Assembly: GCA_029551145.1 (NCBI GenBank) | Contig: JAKPGA010000034.1 | Location: 123,852-187,851, forward strand | Direction: 5' to 3' | DNA from: Thermotogota bacterium | GTDB taxonomy: Bacteria; Thermotogota; Thermotogae; Thermotogales; DSM-5069 | DNA length: 64,000 nucleotides | Translations under genes and position numbers: made by a program | Notes under the pieces: generated by a model | Told to the model about the DNA's origin: nothing | Seen by the model: only the letters and a program-made list of their open reading frames with translations | The model's database searches: none | Shown here: piece by piece, positions 26,823 through 34,103 of the stretch | Layout: each line of letters begins with the position of its first letter | Position numbering within the stretch: the stretch's first letter is position 1

Positions 26823-28265
26823 GTGATCGTGGGAATGTATGTCGGCGTCGATTTGGGTACAACTGCGGTAAAGGTGGTCGTGTACGATCCATTGACAAAG
26901 AAGGTTCAGATGGATATAAGCCGTGCGTATGAGCCAGTGTCAACAGGGCCGGGAATGTTCGAACAGAACCCTCTTGAGATTGAAAATGCGGTCTTCGATG
27001 CTCTCAGACAGGTGGCAAGGTCTTTCAGAGACGTCGATGCAATCGTTTTGGATTCGGCTCTGCACACTCTATTACTGCTTGACAAGAACATGGAACCATT
27101 GGGCAACATCATTCCTTGGTTAGATGAAAGATCTGTTGAACAGGTCAAAAGGATTTCAAAGGATGAACAACTGACGCAGCATTTGCACAAGAAAACGGGC
27201 TGTCCTGCTGATACTGTTTATCCATTTTACAAAATCCTCTGGTTAAGCGAGAATGGAAAGCTCAAATCAGCTTCTAAGATTGTTTCTCAGAAAGATTACA
27301 TCATCTATAAACTAACCGGACAGATAGTCAGTGACATAAGTGTTGCTTCCGGAAGTGGCTGCCTGGATATCCACACAAAGCAATGGTGTTATGATGAACT
27401 GAAGGATCTCGCTGGAATCGACAGCGAAAAACTTCCTGGCCTTGTATCTGTGACAGAGTCGTTCAGACTCTGCAAGGCAGCTGCAGGTAGATCGGGATTA
27501 TTAGAAGGTCTTCCAGTGGTTGTAGGTCTTTCAGATGCAGCGGCTTCAAGTATTGGAGCAGGCGCAGGCATCGATGATTCTTTGACCCTTTCTGTCGGCA
27601 GTAGTGCCGCGATAAGAACAATTGTAAGCCAACCACCAGAAGATTACCCAGCGCCAGGGATATGGTGCTATGTGTTAGATGAGGATCATTACATAACAGG
27701 TGCAGCTATTAAGAACGGCGGTTATGTCTTTGATTGGTATGTAAAACTTTTTTCAAGGTGTGATCATGGAACGGTCGTGAAGAAAGTTGAGAAAACTTTT
27801 GCAAATCTTGATCTTGAAAATTCAGTTCTTTTTTACCCGTTCATCTTTGGAAAGAGATTTCCTAAATTCGATCCCACACCATCTGCAAGGTTTGACAGAT
27901 TGAAAAGTACTACCACCGAAGAGCAAGTCGCCAGGAGTGTACTTGAAGGGATTGCTTTCAACTTAAAGCGCGCCTTTGACGTTGTGAAAACGATGCCAAA
28001 ATCTCTTAAGAAGGTCGTAGCGACGGGTGGCTTAACCCAGGCAGATGTGTGGATGAAAATGGTCTGTGCCATCTTCAATCACAAAATACTTCTGCAGAGC
28101 AGCCGGCAGGGAGCTGCGCTTGGAACAGTACTCTATGTTCTCAATAAAGGTAATTTGTGCTCTCTGGCTGCAGAATTTGAAAACACATCAGAGTACAAAC
28201 CAGATCCAGAGCTGATTGAACACTATGAAAGGCTGTATCAGATGTGGCTTGATGGCTTACAATGA
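26823..28265 (+). CDS. FGGY family carbohydrate kinase, gluconokinase-like
   Basis: An ATP-dependent kinase of the FGGY family. The N-terminal phosphate motif GVDLGTTAVKVVVYD is at residues 7-21, and the C-terminal ATP site VVATGGLTQADVWMKMVCAIFNHKI is present. The 480-residue length is typical. Features such as DSALHTLLLLDKNMEPLGNIIPWLD resemble gluconate kinases more than glycerol kinase. The start is GTG in GGAGGTGTAAGTG; other near starts exist. As the last gene of the cluster it would phosphorylate the product of the dehydrogenases. The substrate is inferred. Confidence 0.85.
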   Translation: MIVGMYVGVDLGTTAVKVVVYDPLTKKVQMDISRAYEPVSTGPGMFEQNPLEIENAVFDALRQVARSFRDVDAIVLDSALHTLLLLDKNMEPLGNIIPWLDERSVEQVKRISKDEQLTQHLHKKTGCPADTVYPFYKILWLSENGKLKSASKIVSQKDYIIYKLTGQIVSDISVASGSGCLDIHTKQWCYDELKDLAGIDSEKLPGLVSVTESFRLCKAAAGRSGLLEGLPVVVGLSDAAASSIGAGAGIDDSLTLSVGSSAAIRTIVSQPPEDYPAPGIWCYVLDEDHYITGAAIKNGGYVFDWYVKLFSRCDHGTVVKKVEKTFANLDLENSVLFYPFIFGKRFPKFDPTPSARFDRLKSTTTEEQVARSVLEGIAFNLKRAFDVVKTMPKSLKKVVATGGLTQADVWMKMVCAIFNHKILLQSSRQGAALGTVLYVLNKGNLCSLAAEFENTSEYKPDPELIEHYERLYQMWLDGLQ

Positions 28266-28391
28266 AGCTTTGAAAAGTTATACTCAACAAAGTTCTATCT
28301 TAGCGATATATTGTGAGAAATATTGATTTTCGTGTGTACAAATCTCTATGGATCGGTGTTTTGGATGTTCAGGTGGTTGAGTAAAATCGTA

Positions 28392-28880
28392 TTATATATA
28401 ATGGAAGGCGCCTACCAGGATCCTGGATGAATGAGAGATCGTACATTGGCATAGGTCTAATCTTTTGGTTTTCTTTCCAAAAAGATGAGTTCTGTGTCTG
28501 AGTATCTTTACAAAGCCCATGTTGTACGGGGTATCTGCAAAGACTATATCAAAGGAGTCTATGCATGAGTTGAGAAATCTTCTGAAATCTGAATTCACAA
28601 CATTTATCTTTACTCCAAGTTTTCTTGAATTCTCAATGACTGTGCTTACAGATTTTCTTGATATATCAACGGCAACAACGTTTTTAGCACCACGACTTAT
28701 AGCTTCAAAGGATACTATCGCACTGCCACAGAAAAGTTCCAAAAATCTTTTTTCAGAAACATCTATTATGTTGAAGATAGCCTGTCTCACAAGCGATGTG
28801 GTGTATCTTGTTCTTTTATCTGCAACTGTTTTCAATTCCCTCCCTTTGAAAGTACCACCTGTTTTCACCAACCACTTCAT
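28392..28880 (-). CDS. rsmD: RsmD-like 16S rRNA methyltransferase, probably degenerate
   Basis: N-terminal two thirds resemble RsmD, which methylates G966 of 16S rRNA. MKWLVKTGGTFKGRELK, RQAIFNII and RGAKNVVAVDISRKSV are recognisable. Three things are off. The SAM motif reads ELFCGSAIVSFEA where GSG is usual. The catalytic (N/D)PPY motif reads DTPY (residues 116-119). After PYNMGFVK the frame loses all similarity and ends at 162 residues, about 20 short. In the +1 frame the DNA reads DTELIFLERKPKD then TAG at 28457-28459, which looks like the expected C-terminus. This suggests a frameshift plus deletion. AAGGAAGG precedes the ATG. Confidence 0.6.
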   Translation of the reverse strand: MKWLVKTGGTFKGRELKTVADKRTRYTTSLVRQAIFNIIDVSEKRFLELFCGSAIVSFEAISRGAKNVVAVDISRKSVSTVIENSRKLGVKINVVNSDFRRFLNSCIDSFDIVFADTPYNMGFVKILRHRTHLFGKKTKRLDLCQCTISHSSRILVGAFHYI

Positions 28881-29031
28881 ACCTTCCTTAGAATTTACCC
28901 TCTCAGGGATTCATATGCACACAGAAATAAATCGCAAAAGTGCATGTAAACATAAGGTTACTGACAAAAAACATATCGAAGATACTGTTAACATGCGCTT
29001 TAGAAAACGTTTGCTCACAGTGCGTTTTCGT

Positions 29032-29060
29032 TTGAATATTACACACATCGGTCATATAAT
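29032..29060 (+). promoter_or_regulatory. Promoter for the rsmH-ftsL-PBP cluster
   Basis: TTGAAT (29032-29037) and a perfect TATAAT (29055-29060) have the optimal 17-bp spacing, 31 bases before the GTG of rsmH. The 210-bp gap to the divergent rsmD holds no mraZ gene and no recognisable MraZ-type repeat. Confidence 0.75.
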
Positions 29061-29090
29061 CAAAGTACCACTATTAGCGGAGCGGTGTAA

Positions 29091-29969
29091 GTGGAATGGA
29101 TACATGTTCCAGTCATGGCAGAAGAAGTACTACACTACTTTAGCAGTTTGAATGGATTATTTCTTGATTGTACAGTGGGTGCAGGTGGGCATTCAGAAGC
29201 AATTCTCACGAATATTGAAGGCAGCGTGGTCATCGGTCTTGATGTCGACAACGACGCATTATCTTTAGCGAAGCGAAGACTGAGCGAGTTTGAGAAACAA
29301 GGAAGATTGTACTTAGTAAAGTCTTCGTATGTTTACGCAAAAAACGTCTTAGAACAATTAAAAGTGCAGTCAATTAGTGGAATACTAATGGATCTCGGTA
29401 TGTCCACGCTGCAGCTAACCAGTAGCGAGCGTGGTTTTGCGTTTTCTATGGATGGTCCACTCGATATGCGGATGGACAAAGACCAGGAATTGACAGCGTA
29501 CGATGTTGTCAATTCATGGAGCGAAGAGCAACTTCGTAGATTGTTTTTTGAGTATGCTGAAGAAAAACGCTACGCAAGAAGGATAGCGAGTTCTATCGTA
29601 AGATTCAGACCGATTAGAACTACGCAAGAACTCGCAAGAGCGGTAGCAAGAGCTTTGCCAGAATCTGAGAAAAGGGCACGAAAGAGACATTTCGCAACAA
29701 GGATTTTTCAGGCAATAAGGATTGCAGTTAACAACGAGCTTGAGAACTTGAAAGAGTTTTTATCATACGCGCCAGAATTGCTATGTCCTGGCGGAAGGAT
29801 CGTGATTATATCTTTTCATTCATTGGAAGACAGAATTGTGAAGGAAAGTCTCAGATCAAATCAGAACTTGACAGTGATTACGAAAAAACCAGTTAAACCT
29901 ACGCAAGAAGAAATAGCAAAGAACCCAAAGGCCAGGAGTGCAAAGATGAGGGTAGCGGAGCGAAAGTGA
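29091..29969 (+). CDS. rsmH: 16S rRNA (cytosine-1402-N4)-methyltransferase
   Basis: SAM-dependent methyltransferase, also called MraW. The N-terminus MEWIHVPVMAEEVLHYF, the SAM motif DCTVGAGGHSEAIL, SGILMDLGMSTLQL, and the C-terminal ISFHSLEDRIVKESLR are all canonical. The 292 residues match the family. GTG is the start codon. It heads a shortened dcw cluster: mraZ upstream and the mur genes downstream are missing. Confidence 0.96.
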   Translation: MEWIHVPVMAEEVLHYFSSLNGLFLDCTVGAGGHSEAILTNIEGSVVIGLDVDNDALSLAKRRLSEFEKQGRLYLVKSSYVYAKNVLEQLKVQSISGILMDLGMSTLQLTSSERGFAFSMDGPLDMRMDKDQELTAYDVVNSWSEEQLRRLFFEYAEEKRYARRIASSIVRFRPIRTTQELARAVARALPESEKRARKRHFATRIFQAIRIAVNNELENLKEFLSYAPELLCPGGRIVIISFHSLEDRIVKESLRSNQNLTVITKKPVKPTQEEIAKNPKARSAKMRVAERK

Positions 29970-30271
29970 GAGGAGGAGGGGGTTTGGCCCTCGCAAAAGC
30001 TCAAGTGAAGCGGAGTTCAAAGGTTTTTACGCGCACCGTTGTTTTTGATCTCAGTAAGGTGCTTCTCCTTGTTCTTTTCATCACAGTAACAGTTGTAATA
30101 GCCTTCCCTATTGTGCGGCTTGCGAAGCTTTCTGCCCAACTGTCTCAACAAAACAGAGTATTGGAGATGAAAATCACGGAGCTCCAGCAGCAGATCGATC
30201 AACTCAAGAATGAGCGATCTTTGATATTGGTGCATCATGAACTTGTGAGAACAGGAGAGCATGAAAAGTAA
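29966..30271 (+). CDS. ftsL: FtsL-like septum protein
   Basis: A 101-residue bitopic membrane protein. A basic N-terminus is followed by one membrane helix (VLLLVLFITVTVVIAFPIV, about residues 32-50) and a leucine-rich coiled coil (about 55-88). This topology and its place between rsmH and a division-type penicillin-binding protein identify it as FtsL; sequence similarity alone would be weak. GTG at 29966 has GGAG upstream, and a TTG at 29984 behind GGAGGAGGGG is an alternative start. The 3' end overlaps the PBP gene by 11 bases. Confidence 0.78.
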   Translation: MRGGGGLALAKAQVKRSSKVFTRTVVFDLSKVLLLVLFITVTVVIAFPIVRLAKLSAQLSQQNRVLEMKITELQQQIDQLKNERSLILVHHELVRTGEHEK

Positions 30272-32033
30272 TTTTTCAAGGTTGCGCGTGAAGTTGATAG
30301 TTCGTGTAGCAGGTGCCGCGGCAGTCGCGATGATTTTGTTGTTTTGTTTTCGCGGCAATGTTGTGTCTTCATATTCAAACTGGAATGTGCGCGTGCCAGC
30401 AGCGCGTGGCAAGATATTTGACACTAATGGCCGTCTCTGCGCTTTCGATGAGCTCTGCTATGTTGCCTACCTTGACATTCGATTTCTCAAGTCTCAGTAC
30501 TCTGATAGATTATCACCACAACTGTCAATTCTGTTGAGAAACTTCAACCTCTCCATGACCAATGATGAGGTTCTCAGTGGGTCTGCGAATTTCCTCAAAT
30601 TGGCTGAAGATAAAGAGCGTGACTCAATAGTGACGAAAATTCCCACTTCGCTCATACCGTACGTTTCCATACAGATGATCACAAAGAGAAAGCAGGTTAA
30701 GGATTACGGCCTTGACAAAATTCTGGGGAAGGTCATCGATGGGCATGGAGTCGGAGGGGTGGAGGAAAAACTTGACGATGTGCTTTCGAAGAAAAGTGAT
30801 GGCAAGCTGCTTTTGAAATACCAGGGATTCGTTACGCTATCTCCGAAGATCGAGAAGGTTGTGAAACCTGTAGATGGACAGGACGCAAAATTGACCATTG
30901 ATATAGACACTCAAAGAATATGCTACACAGAAATACAAAAGGCTGTCGAAGAAAACAAAGCACTTGCAGGTGGAGTAATCCTGATGGAAACAAAGACCGG
31001 CAAGATAAGGGCTATGGCTACAACGAGAGACTGGAATGATGCAATTCTGGGTTACTTTGAACCGGGATCTGCGATAAAACCTATCATCTATTCGATAGCT
31101 CTGGAAAATAATGTGATTCACATAGACGACTCGTTCTACTGCCCAGGCAGTATAAAACCTGTGCCAGAACTTGACATAACTGTGAGAGATCTTGAAGCTC
31201 ATGGAAAAGTGGATGTGAGAAAGGCGATTGTTGTTTCCTGCAATACCGCCACGATTATGATCGCCGAGAGAATCAAAGACCAACTTGGCAATTACGAATA
31301 CTACGACTGGCTCAAGAAGTTCGGATTGGGTGAAAGAACTGGTATCGAGATATCAGGTGAGATATCTGGTGTCTTGAGAAAACCGCAAGAATGGTCAAAG
31401 ATCGATTTCGCGATGACCTCAATTGGACATGGTATAGGGACACCGGCTTTGCAATTTCTAGCAGCTTTCAATACGATCGCAAATAGGGGAGAATACGTCT
31501 ATCCAACCATAGTTGAAGGCAATGATATTAGAAAAAGAAGAGTAGTAAGTGAAGCAACGGCTGTCGAAGTCTCACAGATGCTGCGAAGCGTTGTAGAAGA
31601 AGGTACAGGAATCAGGGCACAGGTGCCGGGCATAAATGTCGCTGGCAAAACTGGTACTGCTCAGAAGATAGCAGCAGGCGAAGGAAAGTACTCTTCGATT
31701 TTCGTTGGCTTTTTCCCATATGAGGATCCGAAGTACACTATGATCGTTTACATCGATGAACCATCAACAGACAAGTATCTTGCTGGTGAAGTTGCAGCAC
31801 CGGTTTTTGCGTCTATTGTCAAGAAGATAAATGGATTATCTAAGGAGAACCCCATTAGCTACCCCAAAGGGATGATTCCAGATCTGAGAGGCATGAGCTT
31901 GAGAGACGCACTGATTATTCTGAATGATATCGGTGTGAAAGACATACAGGTTCAAGGTACCGGTGTTGTCACAGAGCAGTATCCTGGGCCTGGAGCGACT
32001 GATTTGAGTAAGGTCTTACTAATATTACGATGA
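30261..32033 (+). CDS. ftsI: Penicillin-binding protein 2/FtsI-type transpeptidase with PASTA domain
   Basis: Membrane-anchored peptidoglycan transpeptidase for septum synthesis. One N-terminal membrane helix lies at about residues 12-30. The active-site SxxK is S270-A-I-K273, SxN is S326-C-N328, and KTGT is at 463-466. The last 50 residues (PDLRGMSLRDALIILNDIGV...EQYPGPG) form a PASTA domain, as in Firmicute-type PBP2x/SpoVD proteins. Length 590. The start ATG overlaps ftsL. The operon ends here, before a tRNA gene with its own promoter. Confidence 0.92.
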   Translation: MKSNFSRLRVKLIVRVAGAAAVAMILLFCFRGNVVSSYSNWNVRVPAARGKIFDTNGRLCAFDELCYVAYLDIRFLKSQYSDRLSPQLSILLRNFNLSMTNDEVLSGSANFLKLAEDKERDSIVTKIPTSLIPYVSIQMITKRKQVKDYGLDKILGKVIDGHGVGGVEEKLDDVLSKKSDGKLLLKYQGFVTLSPKIEKVVKPVDGQDAKLTIDIDTQRICYTEIQKAVEENKALAGGVILMETKTGKIRAMATTRDWNDAILGYFEPGSAIKPIIYSIALENNVIHIDDSFYCPGSIKPVPELDITVRDLEAHGKVDVRKAIVVSCNTATIMIAERIKDQLGNYEYYDWLKKFGLGERTGIEISGEISGVLRKPQEWSKIDFAMTSIGHGIGTPALQFLAAFNTIANRGEYVYPTIVEGNDIRKRRVVSEATAVEVSQMLRSVVEEGTGIRAQVPGINVAGKTGTAQKIAAGEGKYSSIFVGFFPYEDPKYTMIVYIDEPSTDKYLAGEVAAPVFASIVKKINGLSKENPISYPKGMIPDLRGMSLRDALIILNDIGVKDIQVQGTGVVTEQYPGPGATDLSKVLLILR

Positions 32034-32035
32034 TC

Positions 32036-32065
32036 TTGACCGTTGATCCCCCTCGATGATATAAT
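32036..32065 (+). promoter_or_regulatory. Promoter for tRNA-Gln
   Basis: TTGACC (32036-32041) and a perfect TATAAT (32060-32065) are 18 bp apart, and the mature tRNA begins 10 bases after the -10 box. The promoter starts immediately after the PBP stop codon. Confidence 0.8.
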
Positions 32066-32075
32066 TGACTGGCGT

Positions 32076-32149
32076 TGGGAGGTCGTCTAATGGTAGGACA
32101 GCGGACTCTGGATCCGCCGGTGGAGGTTCGAGTCCTCCCCTCCCAGCCA
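32076..32149 (+). tRNA. trnQ: tRNA-Gln (anticodon CUG)
   Basis: The 7-bp acceptor stem TGGGAGG (32076-32082) pairs with CCTCCCA (32139-32145). The anticodon arm GCGGA/TCCGC closes a loop with CTG at 32108-32110, and the T arm has GGTTCGAGTCC. CCA is encoded at 32147-32149. The unit has its own promoter and terminator, so it is transcribed alone. Confidence 0.95.
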
Positions 32150-32154
32150 GATCT

Positions 32155-32177
32155 GCAGGCGAAAGCCTGCTTTTTTT
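32155..32177 (+). terminator. Intrinsic terminator after tRNA-Gln
   Basis: A 6-bp stem GCAGGC/GCCTGC with a GAAA tetraloop is followed by seven T residues. This is a textbook factor-independent terminator. Confidence 0.92.
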
Positions 32178-32183
32178 GTGTCG

Positions 32184-32192
32184 TGATATAAT
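32184..32192 (+). promoter_or_regulatory. Extended -10 promoter for trigger factor operon
   Basis: TGATATAAT is a perfect extended -10 element (TGnTATAAT). It lies right after the tRNA terminator and 30 bases before the tig start codon. No good -35 box is present, which is tolerated by extended -10 promoters. Confidence 0.6.
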
Positions 32193-32221
32193 CTTAAAAG
32201 AATAGTCGAGGAGGTCTGAGA

Positions 32222-33511
32222 ATGGAAAGAAACGTCAAAGCCCAGGACAAGAATCTTCTTGTCTACGAATATATCTTCAATCAAAACGAAGTAGCGCAAG
32301 CCGAAGAAACTGCTATCAAACATGTTGCAGAGAGGGTGGATATCCCGGGATTTAGAAAAGGAAGAGCACCGAGGTATTTGATAAGGATGCGTTACCCTGA
32401 GACGATAAAATCTGAAATGCTTGAAGTATTCTGGCAAAAGGTTACGGAAGAAATTGGCAGCAGTGAGGAAATGCTTTTGTCGCCGATTCTGGAAGATTTT
32501 GAGATCAATGAGAATGGAGCCAAATTAGTTGTGCAGATTCACAAAAAACCACAACTTGTAATAAAGCCTTTTGAGGAATTTGAGCTCAAAAAAGTTGATA
32601 AACCTTCGATTCTTGAAAGTTATGTTGAGCGAAGACTAAAAGAGCTGCAGGAATTTCACGCGATAATTGAACCGAAAGAAGGAGCCGCCGAACATGGAGA
32701 TATGGTCAGAGTGAAAATGACTGTGACAACCGATGGGAAAACGATAATGAACGAGAAGGTCAATGAATATGTACTCTACAAAGAAGATGATAGGCCTATC
32801 GTTACAGAAGTCATCGGCAAGAAAGCTGGTGACACCGTTGAGTTTGACAGGGACTTTGGAAAGGAAAAGGTGTACCATTACAAGATCGAGATCGAACAAG
32901 TTAACAAACGAACATTGCTCGACATCTCTGATGAGCTTGCAAAGGCTGTTAGTTCCGAGTATGAGACACTTCAACAACTCAAGAATGACCTTGAAAAAGA
33001 AGGCTCGGAGCTTTATGAAAAAGATATGAAAGAGTTTCTTCAAAACCAGGCGATCGATATCTTATCGAATGAATCAGAACTTCTCATATCAGAGCGTACT
33101 CTGACAGAGCTTGTAGAAAGGGCATTTGAAAAGATCAAACAGGACAAAGAAGAATATGAAAAGCTGCTCAAGGATCACGATGATGATCCAGAAAAGCTCA
33201 AAGAAGCTCTCAGAAACTACTACTTAACAGATCTCAAGAGAACTCTGTCTATAGAAAAGATCGCGCAGGAAAACGATTTGAATGTCACCGATGAAGAAGT
33301 GGAAGCTCAAGCACAGGATCTGGCTGTAGCGTGGGGAATATCTGTTGACAGGGCAAAATCGATTTTGAAATCACGCCAAGATATTTCTGATGATGTGCGT
33401 TGGGAGTTATTGAAGAGAAAAGTAGCGGATCTGATTCTCGCCAAAGCAAAGATAGTCAATGTTAAGCCAGAAGAATTGCATAAGGAGGAAGAAAAACATG
33501 AAGATAAATGA
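32222..33511 (+). CDS. tig: Trigger factor
   Basis: Ribosome-associated chaperone with peptidyl-prolyl isomerase activity. The N-terminal ribosome-binding loop is seen as [20 protein letters not shown] (about 39-58; the family signature is GFRKGK-P). A central FKBP-type domain ([10 protein letters not shown]...[10 protein letters not shown]) and a helical C-terminal domain follow. Length 429 is standard. GAGGAGGTC precedes the ATG. clpP follows and overlaps its end, the common tig-clpP order. Confidence 0.95.
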   Translation: MERNVKAQDKNLLVYEYIFNQNEVAQAEETAIKHVAERVDIPGFRKGRAPRYLIRMRYPETIKSEMLEVFWQKVTEEIGSSEEMLLSPILEDFEINENGAKLVVQIHKKPQLVIKPFEEFELKKVDKPSILESYVERRLKELQEFHAIIEPKEGAAEHGDMVRVKMTVTTDGKTIMNEKVNEYVLYKEDDRPIVTEVIGKKAGDTVEFDRDFGKEKVYHYKIEIEQVNKRTLLDISDELAKAVSSEYETLQQLKNDLEKEGSELYEKDMKEFLQNQAIDILSNESELLISERTLTELVERAFEKIKQDKEEYEKLLKDHDDDPEKLKEALRNYYLTDLKRTLSIEKIAQENDLNVTDEEVEAQAQDLAVAWGISVDRAKSILKSRQDISDDVRWELLKRKVADLILAKAKIVNVKPEELHKEEEKHEDK

Positions 33512-34097
33512 TCAACTAATCCCGACCGTCATAGAGACTACCGGTAGATATGAACGGGCTTACGACATCTATTCAAGACTTTTGAAGGATCGTATAGTTT
33601 TTCTTGGATATCCGATAGATGATCACACGGCAAACCTTGTGGTGGCACAGCTCTTGTTCCTTGAAGCTGAGGATCCAGACAAAGATATACAACTCTACAT
33701 AAACAGTCCCGGTGGCTCGGTGACTGCTGGGCTTGCAATTTACGACACGATGCAATATGTAAAGTGTGATGTGACTACTATATGCGTGGGACAGGCTGCA
33801 TCAATGGCAGCCGTACTACTCACAAGTGGAACGAAGGGGAAACGTTTTGCATTACCCAATGCCAGAATAATGCTCCATCAACCTCTTGGAGGTGCTGAGG
33901 GACCGGTTAAGGATGTAGAGATAATTACCAAGGAACTCCTGAGGATAAAGAACCTGATAAACAGCATACTGAGTGAGAAAACAGGTCAACCATTTGAGAG
34001 AATAGAAAAAGACACAGACAGAGACTTTTTCATGGATGCTTATGAAGCCTTGAATTACGGGTTAATAGATCGGGTGATTGAACCAAAGAGAAGGTGA
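33498..34097 (+). CDS. clpP: ATP-dependent Clp protease proteolytic subunit
   Basis: Serine protease chamber of the Clp system. The catalytic triad is S102 in [12 protein letters not shown]127 in [11 protein letters not shown] and D176 in [10 protein letters not shown]. The 199-residue length and the N-terminus are normal when the ATG at 33498, behind AAGGAGG, is used. It overlaps the tig stop by 14 bases. The ATPase gene clpX, usually next in line, is absent here; mutS follows instead. Confidence 0.97.
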   Translation: MKINDQLIPTVIETTGRYERAYDIYSRLLKDRIVFLGYPIDDHTANLVVAQLLFLEAEDPDKDIQLYINSPGGSVTAGLAIYDTMQYVKCDVTTICVGQAASMAAVLLTSGTKGKRFALPNARIMLHQPLGGAEGPVKDVEIITKELLRIKNLINSILSEKTGQPFERIEKDTDRDFFMDAYEALNYGLIDRVIEPKRR

Positions 34098-34103
34098 GAT
34101 TAT

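Noticed and set aside
28881..29090. Possible MraZ-binding repeats ahead of rsmH
   Set aside because: The TGGGN-type repeats were not found, and mraZ itself is absent; only an ordinary promoter is visible.
28519..29151. Plus-strand open frame over rsmD and into rsmH
   Set aside because: Antisense to rsmD and out of frame with rsmH; composition is not protein-like.
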